This document shows positions 1 through 6,466 of a DNA stretch of 9,463 nucleotides, piece after piece (position 1 is the first letter of the stretch; every line of letters begins with the position of its first letter). Origin of the DNA: an uncultured Verrucomicrobiota bacterium (GTDB taxonomy: Bacteria > Verrucomicrobiota > Verrucomicrobiia > Chthoniobacterales > SZAS-18); assembly GCA_937871685.1 (NCBI GenBank), contig CALMOL010000306.1:1752-11214 (forward strand), in the 5' to 3' direction. Below the pieces are notes generated by a model. The model did no database searches. It was not told the DNA's origin and saw nothing but the letters and a program-made list of their open reading frames with translations. Made by a program: the position numbers and the translations under genes.

Positions 1-110
1 CGCCCCCCCATGCCCCCCGCCCCCGCCCGGCCGCGCGCGGCGGGGGGGGGCCCCCCCCCCCCGGGGGGCGGGGGGGTGGGGGGGGCGCCCCCCGGCCGGC
101 GCCCCCACCG
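1..110. repeat. G/C homopolymer low-complexity contig edge
   Basis: Runs of 7-12 C or G alternate here, including G(9) immediately followed by C(12) at 42-62. Such a tract can fold on itself and is where short-read assemblies usually stop, so base calls and run lengths are unreliable. A plus-strand open frame across it is not a gene. Confidence 0.8.
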
Positions 111-216
111 TGGTGGAGGCGTTGCTCGACGCGGGGCCCCGGGCGGTGCAGGACGGCAGCGCGCCGAGCAGAAGAGCCACGCCCAGAAGGCGAAGCGGCG
201 GAATCGAAGTGGTCAT
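1..216 (-). CDS. N-terminus of a putative lipoprotein, running off the left edge
   Basis: Reading leftward from ATG at 214-216, the frame stays open to base 1. The first 22 residues are a typical export signal: a short polar start (MTTSIPPLR), a hydrophobic core (LLGVALLLGAL) and a lipobox-like LPSC with Cys22 as the expected lipidated residue. After that comes a Ser/Thr/Ala/Gly-rich stretch typical of a lipoprotein linker. From about base 110 leftward the sequence is almost pure G/C homopolymer, so the Pro/Gly-rich residues read there are not trustworthy. The mature protein and its function lie outside the window. Proline at the -2 position of the lipobox is unusual, and no Shine-Dalgarno sequence precedes the ATG. 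An ordinary cleaved signal peptide is the alternative. Confidence 0.45.
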   Translation of the reverse strand, partial: MTTSIPPLRLLGVALLLGALPSCTARGPASSNASTTVGAPAGGRPPHPPAPRGGGAPPRRARPGGGGGHGGA

Positions 217-301
217 GGGCAAAGGGAACGGCGAGGGAGGGACTGGGTAGGCATCGCGGCTTGGGGTGCCATTGGTCGCGGGCGGAGACGCCTCCACGTG
301 A

Positions 302-502
302 TCGCGGTGCGCGGCCCAGCGGCTGGACATCGACGCGCTCTTCGTAGGTTTCCTGCCCAAGCCCCAGGTCTTCCTCGACGACGAGGAGGCCGCCAAGTGA
401 CCGAACTTCGTGCCCGTGAAGCCCGGCCGGCCGAGCACCCTCAAGTCCTACCGCGCGCGGGTGGCGGCCAAGAAGGACGACAGCGAAAAGGGCGCGCAGT
501 GA
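302..502 (+). pseudogene. Broken coding remnant with internal TGA
   Basis: One plus-strand frame reads RLDIDALFVGFLPKPQVFLD and DEEAAK, then TGA at 398-400. It continues in the same frame as NFVPVKPGRPSTLKSYRARV and AAKKDDSEKGAQ, ending at TGA 500-502. Both halves look like protein: hydrophobic then acidic segments, and a basic C-terminal tail. No start codon lies in frame, because the frame is closed by TGA at 299-301. I therefore read this as the 3' end of a decayed gene. The 'GFLPKPQVFLDD' stretch weakly recalls the end of HAD-fold bacterial 5'-nucleotidases (usually GxxKxxxL...IFFDDQ), but the match is too loose to name it. Bases 217-301 and 503-691 on either side show no gene. Confidence 0.35.
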
Positions 503-691
503 TAGAGTTGGGTTGGGCGGTAGGAAAGACGGCGGAAACTAGCCGGGGGTCTCAATGGATCGCGGCCGGCCGCTTCGGAGGATGGAGGCGCATAGTTCGC
601 CTAGCTTTTGGCCGGCCGCGCGGGTTGCTCAAAATCCGCCACCACACCGAAGGGATCGGCCGAAGCCGCCGGCGCGCGCGAATGATCTGCG

Positions 692-1867
692 ATGTCTGAT
701 CCAATCTCTGGTCCCGAACAAGTTCCCCATGCCGTCGCCCCCGCGCCCGGCCCGCTCAAGCGTTGGGCTTTTCGCCTGCGCGACGCCGGCAGCAAATTCA
801 TCGAAGGCGACGCGCTCCAGCACTGCGCGGCGCTGGCCTACTACGCGATTTTTTCCCTCGCTCCCCTCGTCCTCATCGCCGTGTCGGTGGCGGGCCTGTT
901 CTTCGGGCAGGAGGCCGTGCGCGGGCAGCTGGAAGGCCAGCTCACGACGATGCTCGGCGAGCCGGCTGCCAAGAGCATCCAGGCGTTGCTCAAGGCGTCC
1001 GCGGAGCCGTCCAAAGGGGTATGGGCGAGCATCATCGGCTTTGTCACGCTCTTCATCGGCGCGTCGGGCGTCTTCGGCCAGCTCAAGGCGGCGCTGAATG
1101 CTACCTGGAACGTGCGCGTGAAGCCTGACGCCGGCTGGAAGCACATGGTGCGCGACCGCTTTCTTTCTTTTGGGATGGTTCTCACCGTCGGCTTCTTGCT
1201 TTTGGTCTCGCTGTTGCTGACCACGCTTCTGGCGGCCGTGAGCGCGGGTGCCAGAGAGCTGCTGCCGGCCCCGGGCTGGGTGTCGGCGATCCTCAACTTC
1301 GTGGTCACCGTGACGCTGAGCGCGGGTCTCTTCGCGGCGATCTTTCGGGTGCTGCCGGACGTGCGCGTGCCGTGGCGCGCGGTGAGGGCGGGAGCGCTGA
1401 TGACCGCCTTGTTCTTCGAGGGCGGCAAATTCCTTCTCTCCTTCTACCTGGGGCGCGAGAGCACCACCTCCGGCTTCGGCGCAGCCGGCTCGCTGGTGGT
1501 GCTCCTGCTGTGGATCTATTACACCTCGGCGATCCTGATGTTCGGCGCGGAGTTCACGCAGGTGTATGCGCGTGACGAGCAGATCGACGTGGAGCCTGAG
1601 TCGTTCGCGGAATGGATCAAAGTCATCAAGGAGCCGGCGGCCTCGCCCTCGCCGTCCAAGGAGAACGGCGAGCCGGGGACGGGGAATTCCAAGGCAGCCG
1701 AACGGCCTTCGCCGCGCGGCGACCTTTCCGCGTTGCCTGCGACTCCGCCGCGGCCTGCCTCGATGAGCAACGTGCTTGTGGCCCTGGGCGCGGCAACGGC
1801 GTCATTCGCGCTCTCGTTCTTCCTGGTGCGGCCACGCTACCGGCGCGAGCATGCCTCCGGGCAGTGA
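692..1867 (+). CDS. YihY/virulence factor BrkB family membrane protein
   Basis: A 391-residue inner-membrane protein of the YihY/BrkB family, long mis-annotated as 'ribonuclease BN'. The family is proposed to be transporters or permeases, but the substrate is unknown. The signatures are clear: HCAALAYYAIFSLAPLVLIA at residues 44-63, LNATWNV at 135-141, and FGAAGSLVVLLLWIYYTSAI at 262-281 followed by LMFGAEFTQVYAR. Six hydrophobic segments lie near residues 47-71, 107-130, 157-185, 197-219, 229-253 and 262-286, the expected number. Unlike the compact family core, the protein continues for about 100 residues: an acidic/Pro/Ser-rich linker (295-355) and a seventh hydrophobic segment (360-379) ending in a basic tail. 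The ATG at 692 is the first in frame that gives the usual short N-terminus, although no Shine-Dalgarno sequence is visible. It is convergent with the OmpA-domain gene. Confidence 0.93.
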   Translation: MSDPISGPEQVPHAVAPAPGPLKRWAFRLRDAGSKFIEGDALQHCAALAYYAIFSLAPLVLIAVSVAGLFFGQEAVRGQLEGQLTTMLGEPAAKSIQALLKASAEPSKGVWASIIGFVTLFIGASGVFGQLKAALNATWNVRVKPDAGWKHMVRDRFLSFGMVLTVGFLLLVSLLLTTLLAAVSAGARELLPAPGWVSAILNFVVTVTLSAGLFAAIFRVLPDVRVPWRAVRAGALMTALFFEGGKFLLSFYLGRESTTSGFGAAGSLVVLLLWIYYTSAILMFGAEFTQVYARDEQIDVEPESFAEWIKVIKEPAASPSPSKENGEPGTGNSKAAERPSPRGDLSALPATPPRPASMSNVLVALGAATASFALSFFLVRPRYRREHASGQ

Positions 1868-1889
1868 AAGGGTGCGCTCGCGACGCACC

Positions 1890-1925
1890 GGCCAGCGCGC
1901 GCCTGCGAAGACTGCGCGCCGGGCC
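1890..1925. terminator. GC hairpin between convergent genes
   Basis: GGCC-A-GCGCGC at 1890-1900 can pair with GCGCGC at 1914-1919 plus GGCC at 1922-1925, around a 13-base loop. A smaller hairpin (GGTGCG 1871-1876 with CGCACC 1884-1889) precedes it. The position between the stops of two convergent genes suggests a two-way transcription barrier. There is no T-tract on either side, so it is not a classical factor-independent terminator. Confidence 0.4.
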
Positions 1926-1956
1926 AGTCGGCGTCACGATCACACCGCTCGCCGGC

Positions 1957-2556
1957 TCATTTCAGCAACTCGATTTCCACGCGGCGGTTCGCCTCGCGCG
2001 CCTGGGCCGTCGAGTTGTCTGTGACAGGGTAGCCCTCGCCGAAGTTCGCGGTGTCGATCCGCGTGTCCGGGACGCCCGCGCCGACGAGGGCGCTTTTCAC
2101 GTTGCCGACTCGCTGCTCGGTGAGGCGACGGTTGACGTCGGCGGTGCCGGTGCTGTCGGTGTAGCCCTTGAGCGAAACGCGGGCTGAAGGGTTGGCTTTG
2201 AGGTAGGCGGCCACGCGGTTGATGACGCCCGTGGCGTCCGTGTTGGGGGTCGTGGCGTTGGCTTCGAAGTTCAGCACGGCCTTGCCCGGCACGGAGCCGG
2301 CGGCGTTATCGGCGAACGGATTTGCCATGCTGGCGGACTCCAGCGTGCCCGCGGTGCTCGAACTTCCCGTGGCGCCGGGAGTGCCGGTAACGCCGGCGGT
2401 GCCTGCCCTGGGCTCGTCGGCGCGGCGCGAGCAGAATACGAAGAGCAGCAGTGGAATCAGCAGCAGCGGCAGCAGCCACAGGTAGTTGAAGGGACGGCGT
2501 CCCACGGGGACGGCGGCGACGGAGTCCGCGTGACGGCGAGAAGGATCGTTGCTCAT
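1957..2556 (-). CDS. OmpA-family peptidoglycan-binding protein, membrane-anchored
   Basis: A 199-residue protein with a C-terminal OmpA-like domain (about residues 92-198), which binds the diaminopimelate peptide of peptidoglycan non-covalently and tethers the envelope to the cell wall. The key residues are present: Asp134 in GYTDSTG and Arg149 in NRRLTEQR, followed by NRRVEI near the end. Residues 24-42 (YLWLLPLLLIPLLLFVFC) form one hydrophobic segment after a 20-residue basic N-terminus. I see no signal-peptidase site or lipobox there, so it is probably an uncleaved inner-membrane anchor. A Gly/Ser/Thr-rich linker (50-78) joins anchor and domain. I chose the ATG at 2554-2556 (MSNDPSRRHAD); an upstream in-frame start would add 37 unlikely residues. 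It follows the DUF2382 gene on the same strand, but a terminator lies between them, so it may have its own promoter. Confidence 0.88.
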   Translation of the reverse strand: MSNDPSRRHADSVAAVPVGRRPFNYLWLLPLLLIPLLLFVFCSRRADEPRAGTAGVTGTPGATGSSSTAGTLESASMANPFADNAAGSVPGKAVLNFEANATTPNTDATGVINRVAAYLKANPSARVSLKGYTDSTGTADVNRRLTEQRVGNVKSALVGAGVPDTRIDTANFGEGYPVTDNSTAQAREANRRVEIELLK

Positions 2557-2635
2557 GAGAGTGAAATGGTTTGGAAATTGAAGGATGGGACCGAGCGAGC
2601 GGACTGACGGAGGGCGAAAGCCGAAGACAGAAAGA

Positions 2636-2663
2636 GGGCGGGCGCATTGGATTGCACCCGCCC
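2636..2663 (-). terminator. Factor-independent terminator behind the DUF2382 gene
   Basis: On the plus strand GGGCGGGCGC (2636-2645) pairs with GCACCCGCCC (2654-2663) around an 8-base loop, with nine of ten base pairs formed. Read on the minus strand, the stem is followed at once by the pyrimidine-rich TCTTTCTGTCTTC. It sits 53 bases past the stop of the PRC-barrel/DUF2382 gene, the right place and orientation to end that transcript before the OmpA-domain gene. Confidence 0.6.
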
Positions 2664-2716
2664 CCATCGGCTCAACTGGGGGTCATGGGGCCTCTCCTCC
2701 AGTCCATCCAGGTAGA

Positions 2717-3619
2717 TCAGCGGCGGGCCTGGTCGTCGCGGCGCACGTCGGCTTTGCCGTCGCGCAGCACTTCGACGTCTTCCTTGCGCACCGAGTCGCT
2801 CACGGTCTTGGTCTCCACGTCCTCGGTCTTGCGCACGCGCACGGCCCCGGTGACGACGGTCTCCTTGCCGACGACGGCTTCCTCGCGGTGCAGGGTCATG
2901 TCGATGGCCTTCTCGTCGAAGGCCTTCGCGTCGCCCGGCTTCACGTCCTTGGCCTCGATGCGCTCGACGACGAAGTCCTCCCGGCGCAGCTCGACGGGCA
3001 CCTGCACCTGCTCGGTGCGGATGATCTTGCGCAGGCGAACCGAGCCGGTCTCGACCGTGCGCTTGCCGACCTTGAGCTGCTCCTCGGAGAGCGGCACCTC
3101 GATGTTCTCGCCGACGCGCGCGTCCCGGTTGGTGCCCTGCGCCGCTGTGGCCGCTACGCCGGTAACGGCGGCGGTGCGGGGATCGGGCGTCGCGATGGGT
3201 GCTTCACTCGTGCGGGCGGCGGTGGCCGTGGCAGCAGTGTTCAACCCGGTCTTGGCGGCCGAGCCAGCCGGCGCGGTAGCATTTCGGCGGATGCTGTAAT
3301 AGCGGTAGATCTCGGCTTCCTGGGCGTCCGAAATCTCATCGTCAGCGGCGATGGTCGGGGCGCCCTTGATGAGGTCCAGGTCATACGGGACCTGGATAGT
3401 TTGCGACTCCTGGTCCAGGTGGGCGTCCACGATGGGCACGACGTGGTTGGAGCCGAAGATCCAGCCGGTCTTCACGCCGAGGAATTCGAGCAGGCCGGTG
3501 TCGCGGTCGGCCCAGAGGCACTCGACGGTGCCGATGTTGTCGCCGTTGCGATTGGTCACGGTGTAGTCAACCAGGTCGGCAAAGTTGTCGTGGTGGAAGG
3601 TAGCGAGGGAAGTGTTCAT
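2717..3619 (-). CDS. PRC-barrel and DUF2382 (YsnF/AvaK-type) stress protein
   Basis: A 300-residue soluble protein with two recognised parts. Residues about 10-110 are a PRC-barrel domain (VDYTVTNRNGDNIGTVECLW, then the YYSI end typical of this pairing). An Ala/Thr-rich linker follows (113-168). Residues about 172-287 are a DUF2382 domain made of two similar halves: IEVPLSEEQLKVGKRTVETG with VRLRK, and REEAVVGKETVVTGAVRVRK with a charged tail. Homologues such as YsnF and AvaK are linked to general stress in Bacillus, Deinococcus and cyanobacteria; no biochemical activity is established. I chose the ATG at 3617-3619 (MNTSLATFHHDN), because the PRC domain starts soon after it and 25 further upstream residues look non-coding. 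No signal peptide or Shine-Dalgarno sequence is visible. Neighbours on the same strand are an OmpA-domain protein downstream and a small secreted protein upstream. Confidence 0.9.
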   Translation of the reverse strand: MNTSLATFHHDNFADLVDYTVTNRNGDNIGTVECLWADRDTGLLEFLGVKTGWIFGSNHVVPIVDAHLDQESQTIQVPYDLDLIKGAPTIAADDEISDAQEAEIYRYYSIRRNATAPAGSAAKTGLNTAATATAARTSEAPIATPDPRTAAVTGVAATAAQGTNRDARVGENIEVPLSEEQLKVGKRTVETGSVRLRKIIRTEQVQVPVELRREDFVVERIEAKDVKPGDAKAFDEKAIDMTLHREEAVVGKETVVTGAVRVRKTEDVETKTVSDSVRKEDVEVLRDGKADVRRDDQARR

Positions 3620-3715
3620 ACGGGATTGCGGGCAGTGGTTTCCAAGGGCTGGGGATCGCTCCTGGGGTAGGCGAATCGTCGAGTGCGAAGCCACCGGCTC
3701 TCCTAATGGTCGAAA

Positions 3716-3739
3716 TCGAAAAATAGGGGTCTTCCCCGA
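3716..3739 (-). terminator. Weak hairpin with T-tract
   Basis: On the minus strand GGGGAAGACCCC (a 4-bp stem with a 4-base loop) is followed by TATTTTTCG. It lies about 80 bases beyond the stop of the small secreted-protein gene and upstream of the DUF2382 start. It could be a weak terminator for the former. The stem is short, so chance is possible. Confidence 0.35.
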
Positions 3740-3813
3740 TACCGCGTTTCATCGACCCACCAGGATGCAAGCACCCCGGCCCGCAGATTGCCGCCGAGGC
3801 AGGCACACCCGGC

Positions 3814-4281
3814 TCAACCGAACTTGGCAGCCGCGCTTTCCTTGCCGTCGAGTCGCCGGCTGAAACGTTGCCACCCTTTGGGCAACTCCTGGTCGCGGGC
3901 GATGAACAGCGGGATTCGCCCACGCTGGCAGGCTTGCTTGAGTTCGACGACATGCGCCTTCTCCACCGGCGTGTAAGCCTTGGAGTAGGCCAGCACCAAC
4001 CAGATGCCATTGCGTTGAACTTCGGCCGATTGACGTCGTAAAAACGCGACCAACTCATCCGCCGAGCCAGCAGCTGGACGATTTGCCGCTGGCTGGCCTC
4101 CCCCCGGTAGGCTGATCACAAAACCGCTCGCGAGCGGTTGTGCCTTCTGAAGCCCGGCCAGCTGGCGCGGAACAAGATGGACGAAGAGCCCTGCCTCGCG
4201 CCGTGGTTCACCATCCTTCGCTTGGAGGGGCCGCATCAGGCCCAACGCCAACAGGCTAGCCAGCAGGATCTTTTTCTTCAT
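3814..4281 (-). CDS. Small secreted protein of unknown family
   Basis: A 155-residue protein I do not recognise. The N-terminus is a textbook Sec signal peptide: MKKK, hydrophobic ILLASLLALGLM, and a likely cut after LQA (residue 21). The mature protein is about 134 residues, with a hydrophobic strand GFVISLPGGG (53-62), a helix ADELVAFLRRQ (74-84), a strand IWLVLAYSKAY (93-103), a helix VEKAHVVELKQACQ (106-119) and a strand RIPLFIARDQ (122-131). This alternating pattern suggests a small alpha/beta fold. One cysteine (118) remains after cleavage. It is read as coding because the signal peptide and alpha/beta pattern agree over the full length. ATG at 4285-4287 and TTG at 4288-4290 are alternative starts a few codons upstream; the lysine-rich start at 4281 fits best. 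A GC inverted repeat (4294-4299 with 4306-4311) lies just upstream. Confidence 0.7.
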   Translation of the reverse strand: MKKKILLASLLALGLMRPLQAKDGEPRREAGLFVHLVPRQLAGLQKAQPLASGFVISLPGGGQPAANRPAAGSADELVAFLRRQSAEVQRNGIWLVLAYSKAYTPVEKAHVVELKQACQRGRIPLFIARDQELPKGWQRFSRRLDGKESAAAKFG

Positions 4282-4290
4282 GACCATCAA

Positions 4291-4680
4291 TCGCGCCGCG
4301 GTATCGCGGCGGCTTCCCTGCTATCCCCAAGAAGACGGCGCGACGGCTGGCGAAGCCGCCGCGATGCCGGCGCGGAGCATCGCTGACCGCGTGACCATAG
4401 AGATCGTGCGCCCGGCGCGGTCGGCGCCGCAGCGGTGAACGGGCCGCTGATCGTGGTCTCGCGGCAGGCGCAGGTGGGGCAGTGGAACGGCGTGTGAGGC
4501 GGGATGGCTTGACTCGTGGCCGGCGCGCAGCGGTCGTTTTTCTCTGCTGGGCAGGCGAGGCAGCGTGCCCTTGGGCTTCGCGGCCGCGATGGTCGCGACG
4601 ATTGGGTGCCCCTCGTCCGAAAACGAAGGCGCGTCCGGCGAGGAGGCGAACGAAAGCGGGCGGACAGAGCGGGCGAAGCA
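4291..4680. other. 390 bases without a supported gene
   Basis: All frames are open by GC bias rather than by coding content. The only faintly protein-like stretch is on the minus strand at about 4440-4490, reading TPFHCPTCACRETTISGPF, which contains a CxxCxC arrangement. It has no plausible start of its own and runs into arginine/proline-rich sequence. This may be the remains of a small zinc-ribbon gene or chance. No terminator, tRNA or convincing promoter was seen. Confidence 0.5.
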
Positions 4681-4929
4681 TCATTGCGAGCCAAGCACAC
4701 CAAAGCCATTGCTCGGCGGCGTTGGCATCGGCGCTGGAGTTGGGGCGGCCGGAGGCGTCGGCATGGGTGCCGGCGCTGGAGTGGGCATCGGAGCAGGCGT
4801 CGGAAACGGGGCGGGAGTCGGTCCAGGTGGTGACTCTTGGGCAGTCAGGCGATGCGATGGTAGGGCAAGGAGCCCGAGCAGCAGGCCGACGGTGATGAGA
4901 AGGCCGAGGGACCAAAGGGCGCGGTGCAT
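4681..4929 (-). CDS. Small exported proline-rich protein
   Basis: An 82-residue open frame starting at ATG 4927-4929. Residues 1-30 form a good Sec signal peptide: MHRALW, a hydrophobic core LGLLITVGLLLGLLAL, and a likely cut after LTA before QE. The mature part is only about 52 residues, and most of it is built from imperfect PTPAPM units (residues 37-71), ending in SNGFGVLGSQ. Such sequence is extended and unstructured, as in periplasmic or wall-spanning spacers. No cysteine is present for lipidation. No Shine-Dalgarno sequence precedes it. The opposite strand reads as Gly/Val repeats without a signal peptide, so the minus frame is preferred. It is divergent from the beta-helix gene, about 165 bases away. 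The short length and biased composition keep the call tentative. Confidence 0.5.
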   Translation of the reverse strand: MHRALWSLGLLITVGLLLGLLALPSHRLTAQESPPGPTPAPFPTPAPMPTPAPAPMPTPPAAPTPAPMPTPPSNGFGVLGSQ

Positions 4930-5093
4930 CGGCGAGGATCATCCGCGGGCGGAGCGGAAAGCCAAGGGTAGCCGCGCCGTTGGTCACGACCACACGCCAG
5001 CGGTTCGCTCGCCGGCGCAGGAGGCTTGACGGACGCGCCGCCCTTGCCGTTTCATCGTTGCCCAGCCCCGTTCTCATGTGAATTCGCCTGCAT

Positions 5094-6029
5094 TTGCTCG
5101 CCCTTCTGTTGGGTTTCGTCTCAGACTCGCCGGCCCAAGGACCGCTGACCCCGCCGGGAGCGCCTACGCCAACAGGACGCTCGCTCGACCAGATCGAGCC
5201 GCGGAACCCTATCCCTGGCGGCCTCTCTCCTCTCACGATCAGCGCCAGCGGGTCCTATGTGCTTACGGGCAACCTGAACCTACTCTCTGGCACCGGCATC
5301 ACGATCGACGCGGACAACGCAACCTTGGACCTCAACGGGTTTCGGATCTTCCAGGCGAGCGCCAACCCTGCCGCCGGAGCCGCGGTGAGCGTCACCGGCG
5401 CGCACACCAACATCACCATCCGCAATGGTTCCATCCAAGGCGGGACCGGCTACAACGGCAGCTCCTTCACGGGCAACGGCTTCGCCAGCGGAATCTCGGC
5501 GCCCGATGCCAAGAGCATTCGCGTTGAAAATGTCTCCATAGTCAAGATTCGTGGCGCTGGGATTGATCTCGGGGCGCAACCGGGAACGCTCGTGCGGGGG
5601 TGCTTGGTTGACACCGTGGCAGGCAGGGGCGTTTACGCCCTGACGATCGTGGACAGCAGCGCCAAGACCTGTGGCAACGACGCCATCTACGCACCGCGCG
5701 GCGTAGTCACGGGCTGCATCGGCGAGTGCACCGCCGCGGACGATGGGATCACCGCCGAGTCGGTGGCCAATTCGACGGGTGACTCAAACAATGGACGCGG
5801 CATCGTGGGCGCTTCGGTCGGGAACTCGCAGGGTGGAGTTGGCATCTCGGGCACTACCGCCGCCGGGTGCCGAGGATTCAGCATCTCGGGCGCAGGCATC
5901 TCGGCGAAGCTGGTCTCGCACTGCTTTGGCTCTTCAGCCACGGGCAACGGCATCGTGGCCACGATTGCCGTAGCCAGCTCCTCCTCGAACGGCAACTCCG
6001 CGATCAACAACAAATACTTGATGCCGTAA
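5094..6029 (+). CDS. Secreted right-handed beta-helix protein
   Basis: About 311 residues from the TTG at 5094. After a hydrophobic leader (LALLLGFVSDSPAQG, probable cut near AQ) comes a Pro/Thr-rich stretch, then PRNPIPGG, ISASGSYVLTGNL, and GITIDADNATLDLNGFRI. This is the classic opening of parallel beta-helix (pectate-lyase-like) proteins of the NosD/beta-helix repeat type. The rest is a run of Gly/Asn/Ser-rich rungs (for example NITIRNGSI, SIRVENVSIV, GVVTGCIGECTAADDGITAE). No catalytic residues can be picked out, so a carbohydrate-binding or structural exported role is only an inference. The start is odd. An ATG at 5076 is followed at once by TGA at 5079, after which the same frame reads IRLHLLALLLGF, the missing n-region of the signal peptide. 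TTG 5094 or CTG 5088 are the only in-frame substitutes. Either the gene is inactivated or there is a base error at 5079-5081. Confidence 0.75.
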   Translation: MLALLLGFVSDSPAQGPLTPPGAPTPTGRSLDQIEPRNPIPGGLSPLTISASGSYVLTGNLNLLSGTGITIDADNATLDLNGFRIFQASANPAAGAAVSVTGAHTNITIRNGSIQGGTGYNGSSFTGNGFASGISAPDAKSIRVENVSIVKIRGAGIDLGAQPGTLVRGCLVDTVAGRGVYALTIVDSSAKTCGNDAIYAPRGVVTGCIGECTAADDGITAESVANSTGDSNNGRGIVGASVGNSQGGVGISGTTAAGCRGFSISGAGISAKLVSHCFGSSATGNGIVATIAVASSSSNGNSAINNKYLMP

Positions 6030-6130
6030 TCTATTCCGAGGGACTTGGCGCCAGCCACCAGATGTTTCCAGCCTCTCGTCATCGAGGATTCGCTGCCGGA
6101 TCGCTCGGTCGGGTTCCACTGCCAGCGCGG

Positions 6131-6420
6131 TTACTTCGGCGCTGTCCCGCGGCCCGTCTCTTGCCGGCGCACGGCGAGGGCCAGGACCAACGACGCCCCC
6201 AGCGTCACGGGAATGCCCGCCGCCCAGGGCAGGACCGCCGAGAGCGCGTAGAGCCAAGTGCCTACCGCTGGGCCGGCCGCGTCCTTCACATCGTTGACCA
6301 CGCTCAGCGCGGCCATGTAGGTCGCCCGCGAGCGCGCCGGCGACAGCTCGTTGACCAGCGCCTGGGTCAGCGACGACTCGCCGCTGCGGAAGCCGTAGGC
6401 TGCCTGCACGAGATTACGGT
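6131..6420 (-). pseudogene. C-terminal remnant of an MFS transporter
   Basis: From about 6418 down to TAA at 6131-6133 the minus strand reads NLVQAAYGFRSGESSLTQAL, NELSPARSRATYMAALSVVN, AAGPAVGTWLYALSAVLPWA and AGIPVTLGASLVLALAVRRQ. This is the last two membrane helices of a major facilitator superfamily permease, with the cytoplasmic loop before them. About 95 of the usual 380-420 residues remain. The frame continues a little upstream to an ATG at 6475, but that part is Arg-rich and lacks homology-like character, so the gene seems cut at about 6420. The remaining two thirds are not found elsewhere in the window. The 3' end looks undamaged. A small intact gene starts on the opposite strand just past the break. 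Confidence 0.65.
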
Positions 6421-6466
6421 GCGCCGCGTTGCGACGTCGCCGAGATTCGAGTCCGCTAGCCCCCAT

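Noticed and set aside
10..699. Long plus-strand open frame of 229 codons at the left edge
   Set aside because: It is Pro/Gly/Arg-rich, starts in homopolymer sequence and has no protein-like pattern. It is open only because of GC bias, and a better minus-strand signal peptide occupies part of it.
2585..3670. 361-codon plus-strand open frame opposite the DUF2382 gene
   Set aside because: It is the antisense shadow of a gene with clear PRC-barrel and DUF2382 motifs; its Val/Gly/Asp/His-rich composition mirrors that gene's codons.
4565..5029. Plus-strand Gly/Val repeat frame (GAGVG units) over the proline-rich gene
   Set aside because: The same tandem DNA repeat gives Gly repeats on this strand, but there is no signal peptide and the flanks are not protein-like. 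The minus strand has both a signal peptide and a clean stop.
5079..5081. TGA read as a sense codon (alternative genetic code) here and at 398-400
   Set aside because: At least five other genes in the window end properly at TGA (1865, 1957, 2717, 3814, 4681), so reassignment of UGA is not supported.
4256..5236. 326-codon minus-strand open frame
   Set aside because: It is Arg/Ser/Pro-rich throughout with no domains, and it overlaps the proline-rich exported protein in another frame and the secreted protein's start.
5867..6466. Upstream extension of the small membrane protein to a 387-residue frame
   Set aside because: The extension overlaps the beta-helix gene and the MFS remnant and is Arg/Gln/His-rich noise; the membrane protein begins at 6467 or 6530.
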